64,000 bases of DNA from Alphaproteobacteria bacterium. Lineage in GTDB: Bacteria; Pseudomonadota; Alphaproteobacteria; Rhodobacterales; Rhodobacteraceae. Numbering within the stretch: the stretch's first letter is position 1; each line of letters starts with the position of its first letter. Positions 52,877-61,833 of the stretch are shown in pieces. Location: NCBI GenBank assembly GCA_029289325.1, contig JARFTV010000011.1, positions 1 through 64,000 on the forward strand, written 5' to 3'. A model generated the notes under the pieces. It worked only from the letters and a program-made list of their open reading frames with translations, did no database searches and was not told the DNA's origin. The translations under genes and the position numbers were made by a program.

Positions 52877-53890
52877 CTACTCCAGAAGCTCGTCCTCCTG
52901 CGTGGGCAGCCGGATAATCTCCTGCCGCGCCAGCTCGTTTGCGATGTCGATGAGGGCGGACTGGGCCTCGCGCGTGTCGCGGGCGCGGACCGGCCCCATG
53001 TCCTGCATCTCGGCGCGTAGCATGTCCTGCATCCGCTGCGTCAGCGTGCCCATCATCCCGTCGCGCACGTGCTTCTTCGCGCCACGCAGGGCCAAGGCCA
53101 GCGTCTTCCCCTCGGCCATGCGGATGATCCGCTGCAGGGCATTTGCGTCCAACCGGATCAGGTCGTCGAATGTAAACATCTTCTGCTTGATCGCTGCGAA
53201 ATCCGCCGGGGCCCTGGTCTCAAGCTCTTCGGCCAGTCGGTCGAACACCGCGCCGTCCATCTTGTTGAACATGTCGGCCATGCGCTGCTTGGAATCATGC
53301 GTCGTCTTCCGGGACGCCGCCGCCAGCAGCTCGTTGCGGACCACGTTCTCCAGCGTTTCAGTAACGTGGCGCGGCAGGACGTCGATGCGGATCATCCGCG
53401 TAGTGATCTCGGCCATCCGCTCCGGCCCGAACATCGGTACCACGCGCGCCGCGACATCCGGCTTCACCTTGGTCAGGATCGCGGCAATCGTCTGGTCATG
53501 CTCGCCGCGAAGCCAGCTTGCGATGGTCTGTTCGTTCAGGGTCGAGAATGCCTCCCAGACGTTGCGCGCGCTGGCCGGGCCTTTCAGGTCACCCATGATC
53601 TCGGCCACCTGGTCGTCGTTCATGAAGGTCAGAAGCAGCCGCTCGGCCATCTCGACCGATCCCTGAACTCCGGACGATCCGGACACGTTCTCGGAAAACT
53701 CGGCCAGGACTGTCTCGACCGTTGCCGCCGGTATGGTGCCCAGCGTCGACATTGCCGAGACCAGCGACTGGATCTCATGCGTCGTCAGCTGGCGCATCAG
53801 TTCTGCGCCTTTCATCTCGCCCAGACAGATGAACAGGATCGCGGCCTTCTCGATGCCACGCAGGCGGATGTCGTCGGGAGGCAGCTTCAC
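52877..53890 (-). CDS. fliG: Flagellar motor switch protein FliG
   Basis: EKAAILFICLGEMKGAELMRQLTTHEIQSLVSAMSTLG; FTFDDLIRLDANALQRIIR. Confidence 0.95.
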   Translation of the reverse strand: MKLPPDDIRLRGIEKAAILFICLGEMKGAELMRQLTTHEIQSLVSAMSTLGTIPAATVETVLAEFSENVSGSSGVQGSVEMAERLLLTFMNDDQVAEIMGDLKGPASARNVWEAFSTLNEQTIASWLRGEHDQTIAAILTKVKPDVAARVVPMFGPERMAEITTRMIRIDVLPRHVTETLENVVRNELLAAASRKTTHDSKQRMADMFNKMDGAVFDRLAEELETRAPADFAAIKQKMFTFDDLIRLDANALQRIIRMAEGKTLALALRGAKKHVRDGMMGTLTQRMQDMLRAEMQDMGPVRARDTREAQSALIDIANELARQEIIRLPTQEDELLE

Positions 53891-53903
53891 GGGATGCCCC
53901 TTT

Positions 53904-54689
53904 CTACGATGCGTTATAGGACTGGATCAGCGAGCCGGCCAGCATGTACCACCCGTCGACCAGCACGAAGAAGATCACCTTGAACGGCAGCGAGATCATG
54001 ACGGGCGACAGCATCATCATCCCCGCTCCCATCAGGATCGAGGCCACGATGAGGTCAATGGCCACGAAAGGCAGGTAGATCAGAAAGCCAATGGTGAAGG
54101 CCCGCCGCAGTTCTGAAATCATAAAGGCCGGAACCAGGACCGACCAGGCCAGCTCGCCCCGATCCTGCGCGACGGCCTGGGGCGGTTCCTCGGTCTCGGA
54201 AAAGCGCAGGAACAGGGCGACGTCGGCATCGCGGGTGTTCGCGGCCATGAAACGGTGGAAGGGTTCGGCGATCCGGGGAACCGCCTGCTCTTCCGTGATA
54301 GACCCCTCGATCAGCGGGGCGAGACCCTCGTTCCAACTGGCACGAAAGACCGGCTGCATCACGTAGAAGGAAAGGAACAGCGCCAGCGAGGTAATGACCA
54401 GATTGGGCGGCGACTGGTTCAGCCCAATGGCAGAACGCAGCATCGACAGCACGATGACAAAGCGCGTGAAGCAGGTCATCACGATCATCAGCCCGGGGGC
54501 GACCGACAGCACGGTCAGCAGGCCGATCAACTGGATCAGCCGCCCCGACAGATCACCGCCACCCGCTCCGCCAAGGCTTCCCGAGAGATCGCGCAAAAGC
54601 GGGCCGATCCCATCCATGACGCTGTCCTGCGCCAGGGCGGGCCCTGCCACCAGCACGGCCAAGGCGGTGAACGGAACAAAGCGCAGCAT
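53904..54689 (-). CDS. fliP: Flagellar export apparatus protein FliP
   Basis: APGLMIVMTCFTRFVIVLSMLRSAIGLNQSPPNLVITSLALFLSFYVMQPVF. Confidence 0.96.
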   Translation of the reverse strand: MLRFVPFTALAVLVAGPALAQDSVMDGIGPLLRDLSGSLGGAGGGDLSGRLIQLIGLLTVLSVAPGLMIVMTCFTRFVIVLSMLRSAIGLNQSPPNLVITSLALFLSFYVMQPVFRASWNEGLAPLIEGSITEEQAVPRIAEPFHRFMAANTRDADVALFLRFSETEEPPQAVAQDRGELAWSVLVPAFMISELRRAFTIGFLIYLPFVAIDLIVASILMGAGMMMLSPVMISLPFKVIFFVLVDGWYMLAGSLIQSYNAS

Positions 54690-54690
54690 C

Positions 54691-55020
54691 TCAGGTGATC
54701 GCCGAGACATAGTCCTTGACGATCTCGGTCAGCGTGATGCCGATTCCGTCCTCGCCGACCTTAACCAGATCGCCCCGCGCCACCAGCCGGTCATTGATCA
54801 TAACGTCCAGAGGCTCGCCGATCTTTCGGTCAATCTCGATCACCGACCCGCGTGCCAGCGATAGAAGTTGCGAGATCGACATCCGCGCTTGCCCAAGCAC
54901 GACCTGCACGTTCAGCGACACGTTCAGCATCGCATTGATGTTGTGGCCGTCGATCATCTCGCGTTCCAGCCCGCCCACGGCCAGGTCGGTCAGGAGATTG
55001 GGTTTCAGGGGATCACTCAT
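54691..55020 (-). CDS. fliN: Flagellar motor switch protein FliN
   Basis: MLNVSLNVQVVLGQARMSISQLLSLARGSVIEIDRKIGEPLDVMINDRLVARGDLVKVGEDGIGITLTEIV; start trimmed to MSDPLKPN. Confidence 0.95.
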   Translation of the reverse strand: MSDPLKPNLLTDLAVGGLEREMIDGHNINAMLNVSLNVQVVLGQARMSISQLLSLARGSVIEIDRKIGEPLDVMINDRLVARGDLVKVGEDGIGITLTEIVKDYVSAIT

Positions 55021-55708
55021 GGAAAGGTCCTGCGTGGTCGGGAGCGGCGGAAACGGGGGCAGCGCGGCGGATAAGGGTCTGGATCGACCGGCAGATCGCC
55101 GCAAAGGAATAGCGCGACCGGCCATGCAACCAGCTTGCATAGACTTCGGTCGGGTCCAGCGCGGGATCGGGCACCACCCGGATAGTCTGGCCCGAGGGTG
55201 CCGCCATCCGATGCAATTCGTCGCCAAGTGTCTCTGCGACAGCCGGGGACAGGCGGATCTCCAGCGACGGGCTTCCGATGGCGCGCCGGATCACCCGCCC
55301 GATTTCCTCATCTACGCGCCTCGCCCCTAACTGGCTTACTAGTTCGGGCAAGACGCGATCCGCGAGGTCGGCCACAAAGGCGATCATCTCAGCTTCCAGC
55401 CGCTGGCGATGAGCCGCACGCTCTGCCAGCAACCCATCCACCGCCGTCGCCAGCTTGCCGACCGCCTCCAGGCGCTGCGCTTCGATCGAGGCAAGCGCCT
55501 CGCGCCAGCCCGAGGCAAGACCTTCCGCCAGCCCCGCCGCGTGGCCCTCGGCATGGGCGGCAGCGCTGACACGCGCAAGGTCCTCGGCGCTATGCGTCGC
55601 GACCTGGCTCTCGGCCCGCAGACGCTCGGCCGTCATCTCGGCTTCAAAATCTCGGACGAACAGAAGATGCGCCATGGACATTGAGGTCAGCCTCTCTGGT
55701 TGATCCAT
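55013..55708 (-). CDS. fliH: FliH-like flagellar assembly protein
   Basis: Ala/Glu-rich helical N-terminus, MIAFVADLADRVLPELVSQLGARRVDEEIGRVIRRAI; between fliF and fliN. Confidence 0.8.
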   Translation of the reverse strand: MDQPERLTSMSMAHLLFVRDFEAEMTAERLRAESQVATHSAEDLARVSAAAHAEGHAAGLAEGLASGWREALASIEAQRLEAVGKLATAVDGLLAERAAHRQRLEAEMIAFVADLADRVLPELVSQLGARRVDEEIGRVIRRAIGSPSLEIRLSPAVAETLGDELHRMAAPSGQTIRVVPDPALDPTEVYASWLHGRSRYSFAAICRSIQTLIRRAAPVSAAPDHAGPFHE

Positions 55709-57300
55709 GCGCGGATCGTGCGCACGGCGGCTTCGGGTTCGGTCTCGATGATGCGGCTGAAATCATCGACATAGCGGCGCATCACATTGCCTTGGACCGA
55801 AGAGAAGGACAGGAACTCGGAGCCCTCACCCTCCCCCGCAACGGTCAGCGCCATGGCATCGCCGCCAAGGGCCATCGGGCCTGCCAGAGCCATCTGCATC
55901 GGGCCGCCAATCCCATCCAGCGCCGGCAGCTCTGCAACACTCTCAGCCGGGCGAGACAGCTGGCGCAGCGCGGGTCGCACCACCAGAAGCGCGATCAGCG
56001 CAATGGCGGCCAGCGCCATCAAAGAGCGGATCAGTGTACCCAGATGCTGGGCGAACAGATCGGCCCAGGCCGTCCCCCCCGCGCCGTCCAACACCACACC
56101 TTCGGCGAACTGCAGGCTCTCGACGCTGACAAGGTCCCCGCGCCTCTCGTCGATCCCCGCCGCCGTGCGCACCAGCGTCGCCAGCCGTTCCAGCTCTTCC
56201 GGGCTGCGATCGGCATAGGTGGTTCCATCCCAGATCCCGTTGACGACCGCCGCGACGGTCAATCGCTTGATGCTGCCCGGTTCGGACATCACTTCCTTGC
56301 GCACCGAGCCGATCTCGAAGCGCCTTTCTTCGGATTCCTTGTTCCGGCTTTCCGAACTGCCGCCTCCCGTGTCAGTCCCGCCGATCGCTGCCAGATTGTT
56401 GGCGACATCGACCGCCGCCGAAGCGGCGTCCTGCGACCGGAAATCCTCGGTAGACGAGGTGATGACGCGCGGGACGGACTGGTTGGGATCGAAACTTTCC
56501 TCGACCACCACCCGCCGTTCCGTCTCAAGTTCAGCCGTGACCCTGACGCGTACGTTCTCGGCTCCGACATGGGCCCCAAGGATGCTTTCGATGTTTCGCC
56601 GCAGCCGTTCCTCGATCTCGATCTGCGTGTCGTCCATGCCGGTCGTGGTGCCTTCCTCGGCCAGGATCGTCTGACCCGCAGCGGTCAGGACTGTGACCCG
56701 GCCCGGCGACAGACCTGGAACCGCCGCCGCCACAAGGCTGCGCACGGCCAGCGCCTGCCGCCGCTCAAAGCTCTGGCCACGAACCGTTCGCACGATCACC
56801 GAGGCCGATGCCTCCGGGCGATCCTGCGAAAACGATTCGCGTTCAGGCAGGACGAGATGCACCCTGGCATCTTCCACGACGTCCATGCTCTTGATCGACC
56901 GCACCAGCTCCCCTTCCAATGCGCGAAGGCGGTTGATCTGCTGCAGGAAGCTGTTCATGCCGATGGTGGTGGAACTGTCGAACAGCGCCCATCCCGTGGT
57001 GTCCGCCGCCGGAAGCCCTGCCTCAGCCAGCACCATGCGGGCTCGGGCAATGTCGCCTTCTGGCAGGCTTATGAGCGAACCATCGTCCGAAGTTCGCGGC
57101 GCAAAGCCCGCCCGATCCAACTCCTTCACGATCTGGGCCGCCGTCGCTGCGGTGGCATCCGTCACGAAGGGGCGGTACGTCGGCGCCATTGCCGCACCCA
57201 GACCTAGCAAGAGCGCAAGGGCCAACCCCGCCCCGGTCGCCCCAAGCAGAAGCAGCCGGCGTCTTCCCAGACCTGCAAGATTGTCGAGGAATTGCTTCAC
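55687..57300 (-). CDS. fliF: Flagellar MS-ring protein FliF (GTG start)
   Basis: VKQFLDNLAGLGRRRLLLLGATGAGLALALLLG; ALEGELVRSIKSMDVVEDARVHLVLPERESFSQD. Confidence 0.95.
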   Translation of the reverse strand: MKQFLDNLAGLGRRRLLLLGATGAGLALALLLGLGAAMAPTYRPFVTDATAATAAQIVKELDRAGFAPRTSDDGSLISLPEGDIARARMVLAEAGLPAADTTGWALFDSSTTIGMNSFLQQINRLRALEGELVRSIKSMDVVEDARVHLVLPERESFSQDRPEASASVIVRTVRGQSFERRQALAVRSLVAAAVPGLSPGRVTVLTAAGQTILAEEGTTTGMDDTQIEIEERLRRNIESILGAHVGAENVRVRVTAELETERRVVVEESFDPNQSVPRVITSSTEDFRSQDAASAAVDVANNLAAIGGTDTGGGSSESRNKESEERRFEIGSVRKEVMSEPGSIKRLTVAAVVNGIWDGTTYADRSPEELERLATLVRTAAGIDERRGDLVSVESLQFAEGVVLDGAGGTAWADLFAQHLGTLIRSLMALAAIALIALLVVRPALRQLSRPAESVAELPALDGIGGPMQMALAGPMALGGDAMALTVAGEGEGSEFLSFSSVQGNVMRRYVDDFSRIIETEPEAAVRTIRAWINQRG

Positions 57301-57346
57301 GTCTGGTCCCACTTTTGCCTTCTGGCCGGATGGCCTGACCACCATC

Positions 57347-57355
57347 TTGCGAAAA
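57347..57355 (+). promoter_or_regulatory. TTGCGAAAA element
   Basis: Divergent fliF/fliL intergenic, 46 nt from the fliF start. Confidence 0.5.
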
Positions 57356-57494
57356 TCATACTGATACCCGTCGCGGCAGACAAGCACCCAAGTGCTCTTT
57401 TCGCCGGACTGTGATCCAATGGCGCCCTGCCGGAGCCCAATCGGGACTTTTCCGCATCAAGGGCTTCCAATAGGCGATCCATCGGGTTATGCCT

Positions 57495-57503
57495 TTGCGA
57501 AAA
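57495..57503 (+). promoter_or_regulatory. TTGCGAAAA element
   Basis: Divergent fliF/fliL intergenic, 22 nt upstream of fliL. Confidence 0.5.
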
Positions 57504-57525
57504 TCTTTATCGTGAGGATCGCACC

Positions 57526-58050
57526 ATGACCGACGCCGCTCCTCCGGGGAAGGCCCCGCGTGGTCGCCGCTGGTTGCTGGCTGCTGGCTTTGTCGCCGTC
57601 ACTTTCCTCTTGGGCGCCGCGGCCGGGGTTTATGCTGCAGGGCTTCTAGGCCAGGGGGACGAAAAGCCGGAAGGCCCCAAGGCAGAACCAGCGCCGCAGG
57701 CCGAGCAGGCAGACCGGATCGAACTTGCCGTCGGACGGATCGCGGTCGTCATCCCCTCGGATCAGGGCGCAAAACGGCTGCACATGCTCATTTCCCCGCT
57801 TGTGATCGCCCATTCTCCGGCCGGATCCCCAAACGCCGGACACGGCGCGGCCGATTCCGAGGCGGGAACCGGCCCGGTTGCCGAACTGCGGGACGCCTTC
57901 ATCGAATACCTCTCGCAACTGCGCGAGGCCGAAGTGCGCGGCAGCCTCGGTCTCGTGACATTGCGCGCCGAGCTTCTCCGCCGTGCCCGCGCGGTAGCGC
58001 CCGAGCTGAACGCCTCGGCCGTGCTGATTCAGGAATTCGTCATCCAGTAA
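57526..58050 (+). CDS. fliL: Flagellar basal body-associated protein FliL
   Basis: N-terminal TM; C-terminal VTLRAELLRRARAVAPELNASAVLIQEFVIQ typical of FliL. Confidence 0.85.
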   Translation: MTDAAPPGKAPRGRRWLLAAGFVAVTFLLGAAAGVYAAGLLGQGDEKPEGPKAEPAPQAEQADRIELAVGRIAVVIPSDQGAKRLHMLISPLVIAHSPAGSPNAGHGAADSEAGTGPVAELRDAFIEYLSQLREAEVRGSLGLVTLRAELLRRARAVAPELNASAVLIQEFVIQ

Positions 58051-58063
58051 GGGAGAACCCGAC

Positions 58064-59026
58064 ATGGACGCAGCCAACGAAACCGGCCAGACCTCGGGCA
58101 GACCGGGGCGACAGACCCGACTCGTGGAAGAAGAGATCATCGCCAAGGCCTCCGCCGGTTTCCAGCCGTTGCCGATGCTTGATGTCATCTTCTCGCGCAT
58201 GGCCCCGGCAACGGCCGCCTCGTTCCGGGCAAGGGCAAGCCTGATCACCGAAATCCACTTCGACCGCACCACCTATGCCTGCTGGGGCGATATCGTGGCC
58301 GAGATGGACCCCCACTCCATCTGCGCCACCGCCGAGGCCCCGCAATGGAACGGAGCCATCGCCCTGGCGATGGACAGCGTGCTGGTCCTTGCCGCGATGG
58401 AACGCCTGACGGGCGGGGCACCGACCCCCGACACCATCCCGCGCCGCCCACCGACGGGCATCGAGCGCGAAACGATGCGACACCTCCTGATCCTGATCCT
58501 CGAGGATCTCGCCGCCAACATCTCGCGCATTGCCGAGGCGACCTTTACGCTTGAGTCCGTCGAAACGCCAAAGGAAGTCGGAGCGACCCACGGTGTCTCG
58601 ACGCCCTGCGCCGTTGCCCGCATGGAGGTTCGGCTTGACGATTGTCTGGGCAGCTTCAGCGTGATTATACCGCTGCGGACCCTCGACCCGATCCAGGAAC
58701 GTCTTTCGACCATGTTCCTGGGCGACAAGCTCGGCGGCGACTCCTCTTGGCGCGATCACATCGCCAGCCGCATCACCGGCTCCAGCATCGTCGTCACGGC
58801 GCGCATCCATGAAAAGTCGATCCCGCTTGCCGATATCCTTGCCTGGAAGCCGGGCACCCAGATCGACTTTAGCATCCTGCCGGATCAGGAAGTTACGGTG
58901 ATGTGCTCGGGCATTCCCATCCTCTATGGTCACGCGGGCCGGCTGCGGAACGGGAATATCGCGCTGCGCGTGACGCGCGAGGCGGGAGCCCCCGCAACAG
59001 CCGCTGCAGACCTCGGAGGTCTGTGA
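58064..59026 (+). CDS. fliM: Flagellar motor switch protein FliM
   Basis: Conserved C-terminal SPOA region GSSIVVTARIHEKSIPLADILAWKPGTQIDFSI; position downstream of fliL. Confidence 0.85.
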   Translation: MDAANETGQTSGRPGRQTRLVEEEIIAKASAGFQPLPMLDVIFSRMAPATAASFRARASLITEIHFDRTTYACWGDIVAEMDPHSICATAEAPQWNGAIALAMDSVLVLAAMERLTGGAPTPDTIPRRPPTGIERETMRHLLILILEDLAANISRIAEATFTLESVETPKEVGATHGVSTPCAVARMEVRLDDCLGSFSVIIPLRTLDPIQERLSTMFLGDKLGGDSSWRDHIASRITGSSIVVTARIHEKSIPLADILAWKPGTQIDFSILPDQEVTVMCSGIPILYGHAGRLRNGNIALRVTREAGAPATAAADLGGL

Positions 59027-59316
59027 TGGGCGACATCGGTCTGGTCAATCTGGCCATCCTGGTCCTACTTTGCGGCGCAATCGGCTATGGTTATCTCCTG
59101 TCGCTGCGGCTGGAACGCCTGCGCTCTGCGCTTGTCGCCTTCGGTCCGGCGCTGGAGGCTTTCTGTCACGCCGTCGATCGCACCGAGAAATCGGTGCGTG
59201 ATCTGCGCAGCGAAAGCGGCCAGCTCGCATCGTCGCGACCGCAGCCGCTTCCCAATGCCGATGAACGCGCGGTCCTGATGGCGACGCTCACCGATTTCAT
59301 CCGCAGGAGACGCTGA
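59026..59316 (+). CDS. Small single-TM protein between fliM and motE-like gene
   Basis: MGDIGLVNLAILVLLCGAIGYGYLLSLRLERLRSALVAFGPALEAFCHAVDRTEKSVRDL; stop/start overlap with fliM. Confidence 0.7.
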   Translation: MGDIGLVNLAILVLLCGAIGYGYLLSLRLERLRSALVAFGPALEAFCHAVDRTEKSVRDLRSESGQLASSRPQPLPNADERAVLMATLTDFIRRRR

Positions 59317-59930
59317 TGGCTCGTGCAGTGCGCCTGGGGCTTGTCGCCTTCGCGGGGCTGGTCGCTGCAAAGCTCCTGTCCGACGTCCCCGGCGTGGAGC
59401 GGCTGTCCGAGATCGCCGGCTTCGCAATTGCGGCAGAAACCGACGATCCTGCACCTCCCGCCTCCATCATGCCGCCCCCTGCCCCGGACCCCGAGGCCAT
59501 GGTGCTGCCGGAACTGCTTGCCGCAATCGCAATCGAACGTGATGCGCTCGCCGCCCGGGCCGCTGCGCTGGATGAACGAGAGGCGGAACTCGACCTTGCC
59601 CGCGCCACCCTACTGAAACAGAACGAAGAACTTTCCCGGCTTCGCGAGGATGTCACGGCGCTTCTTGAACGGGCAAAGGGCACAGAAGAGGCAGAGGTCG
59701 GACGTCTGGTCAAGATCTACGAGGCGATGAAGCCCGCCGAAGCCGCGAGCATCCTTCAGGACGCCGACCTTGAACTTGTCGTCCTGGTGATCGCCGCCAT
59801 GGCCGAGCGCAATGCCGGGCCGATCCTGGCCGCGATGAGTCCGGATCGGGCCAGTGCGGTCTCACGCATTCTTCTGGAACGGTCGCGCCTCCCCGGCGAT
59901 CAGCATCCGGTGCTCGTCCAACTCAACTGA
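59316..59930 (+). CDS. MotE-family flagellar protein (MgtE N-terminal-like)
   Basis: Coiled coil then LVKIYEAMKPAEAASILQDADLELVVLVIAAMAERNAGPILAAMSPDRASAVSRIL. Confidence 0.85.
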   Translation: MARAVRLGLVAFAGLVAAKLLSDVPGVERLSEIAGFAIAAETDDPAPPASIMPPPAPDPEAMVLPELLAAIAIERDALAARAAALDEREAELDLARATLLKQNEELSRLREDVTALLERAKGTEEAEVGRLVKIYEAMKPAEAASILQDADLELVVLVIAAMAERNAGPILAAMSPDRASAVSRILLERSRLPGDQHPVLVQLN

Positions 59931-61068
59931 CCGGGGGGTCATCGTCCCCCGGCCGGCGCAGACGCGCCCCCTCCGGCGGCCCGCGGCGGATGCGGCGGCG
60001 AAGATCCATGACATAGCTCACCAGCCGCGCGACCGCCTGCCAATGCGCCTCGGGGATCTCGCGGTCGACCTCGACCGTGGCGTACAGCGCCCGCGCCAGC
60101 ACCGGGCTTTCGATGACCGGAACCTCCGTTTCATGCGCGACCTGCCTTATGCGCGCGGCGATGCGGTCAGCTCCCTTCGCCACACAGACCGGGGCCATGT
60201 CGACGCCCCGTTGATAGCGCAGCGCCACCGCGAAATGGGTTGGGTTGGTGACGACCAGGGTCGCGGTCGGCACTGCCTGACGGATGCGCTGTCGCGACCG
60301 CTGCCGCCGAATCTGCGCCCGCTTCGCCGCGATATGGGGATCGCCTTCGGCCTCCTTGTACTCGTCCCGGACCTCCTGCACCGTCATCCGCTGCTTGCGC
60401 ATATGGTTGATCCGTTTCCAGACAAGATCAAGAATGGCCACGGGCACCATCAGCAGCACCACAAGCCCCAGCATCCGCGCCGCCCCGTCCTGGAAGACGC
60501 CGGGAAGCCACTCCGGTTCGACAACTGTCCCGGGCAGCAGCTGGCCCAGCATCGCCCAGACGATGTACAGCCCCGCCCAGCCGATCACACCCAGCTTGAG
60601 AAGGTTCTTCGCGAAATCGATAAGGTGGTCGGCCGAAACGATCCGCTTAACCCCACGCGCCAGCGACAACCGGTCCGGCTTCGGCCGGATCCGCTCGACC
60701 GACACGACGAACGGGCCTTGCAACAGCCCCGCCAGCACCGAGCCGAGGAACAGAATACCCAGGCCACCCGCCGCCAGCAGAGTAACCGGGACCAACGCCG
60801 CCAGGACGACGGGGGTCAGGTCCAGCAGCCCCGTGCCCTCCACGGCAATCTCCACTTGGCCTGCGCCTGCGAAAAGGCTTGCAAGGCTATCCAGTGACCC
60901 GCGCAGGTTCACCTCTGCCGCAAGAAAGCCCAGAAGCAGCAAGGCGCCGAACCCCGTCAGATGGCCGACGTCGCGGCTGACCGGTACATCTCCCTTGTCG
61001 CGGGCCTTTTGCAGCTTCTGCTCGGAGGCCTGTTCCGACTTTGCGTCCTGATCCTGGTCAGCGGACAT
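59923..61068 (-). CDS. flhB: Flagellar export protein FlhB
   Basis: SEQASEQKLQKARDKGDVPVSRDV; VVTNPTHFAVALRYQRGVDMAP (NPTH autocleavage site). Confidence 0.96.
   Translation of the reverse strand: MSADQDQDAKSEQASEQKLQKARDKGDVPVSRDVGHLTGFGALLLLGFLAAEVNLRGSLDSLASLFAGAGQVEIAVEGTGLLDLTPVVLAALVPVTLLAAGGLGILFLGSVLAGLLQGPFVVSVERIRPKPDRLSLARGVKRIVSADHLIDFAKNLLKLGVIGWAGLYIVWAMLGQLLPGTVVEPEWLPGVFQDGAARMLGLVVLLMVPVAILDLVWKRINHMRKQRMTVQEVRDEYKEAEGDPHIAAKRAQIRRQRSRQRIRQAVPTATLVVTNPTHFAVALRYQRGVDMAPVCVAKGADRIAARIRQVAHETEVPVIESPVLARALYATVEVDREIPEAHWQAVARLVSYVMDLRRRIRRGPPEGARLRRPGDDDPPVS
59931..59952. terminator. Bidirectional hairpin CCGGGGG-N8-CCCCCGG between the convergent motE-like gene and flhB
   Basis: 7-bp perfect GC stem immediately after the motE-like stop, inside the flhB 3' end. 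Confidence 0.5.
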
Positions 61069-61071
61069 GGA

Positions 61072-61833
61072 TCACCGCGTCAGACCGGACAGCCAGTCCG
61101 CCATGTGCTGCACCATCACGTCCAGGACCGCCGGGACAGCCAGGGTCAGAAGAACAAGCCCGGCCAGGATCATGCCCGGCGCCGCGACGAAGAAAACCTG
61201 CATGGTCGGCAGCACCCGGTTCGCTAACCCCAGACCCAGGTTCAAGAGGATCGACACGATCAGGAACGGCGCGGCGAGGCTCGCCGAGATGTGGAATGCG
61301 CTCGCCCCCAGCCGCGCCATCTGCTCGGCCATGTCCGCCGCAGGCAGGCCGCCGGGTGGCAGCACTGCATAGGACCGAACCAGCGCATGAACCATCAGGT
61401 GATGCAGGTCCGAGACGAAGATCAGTGCCACAGCCGAAACCGTCAGCAGCGCCCCCAACGCGGTCGCCCCCTCGGTATTCGCGACGCCGGGTGCAAAGGC
61501 GTTGGAGATTCCAGCGACCATGCCGATCTGCGCCCCCAGCAAGTGCATGGCCGACAGCAGCACCCGCGCCCCTGTCCCGATGAAGACCCCGATCAGCACC
61601 TCGCCCCCCATCAGAAGCGCAAGCCCGGTCACCTGGGCCGGCGGTTCGGGCAGCGGCAGGGCCGGCATCAGGGCAAGGGTCAGGACCAGTCCGAAGGCGA
61701 TGCGGACCCGCGCCGGAATCTGCGTATCGCCAAACCCCGGCAAAAGCAGCACTGCCGTTCCCACCCGCGCGAATGCCAGCGCCGCCAGCAGCAGCCAGCC
61801 CGAGATCGCATCCGGGATCGCAAGCCCCTCCAC
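61072..61833 (-). CDS. fliR: Flagellar export protein FliR
   Basis: LAFARVGTAVLLLPGFGDTQIPARVRIAFGLVLTLAL. Confidence 0.94.
   Translation of the reverse strand: MEGLAIPDAISGWLLLAALAFARVGTAVLLLPGFGDTQIPARVRIAFGLVLTLALMPALPLPEPPAQVTGLALLMGGEVLIGVFIGTGARVLLSAMHLLGAQIGMVAGISNAFAPGVANTEGATALGALLTVSAVALIFVSDLHHLMVHALVRSYAVLPPGGLPAADMAEQMARLGASAFHISASLAAPFLIVSILLNLGLGLANRVLPTMQVFFVAAPGMILAGLVLLTLAVPAVLDVMVQHMADWLSGLTR

Noticed and set aside
55681-57207. 508-aa plus-strand ORF opposite fliF
   Set aside because: fliF on the minus strand is unambiguous; this frame is a shadow.
57470-57503. Possible sigma-54 site (GGG-N10-GC) overlapping the fliL motif
   Set aside because: GG-N10-GC spacing fits only this copy; the copies at 57347 and 48169 lack the -24 GG, so sigma-54 does not explain the motif family.
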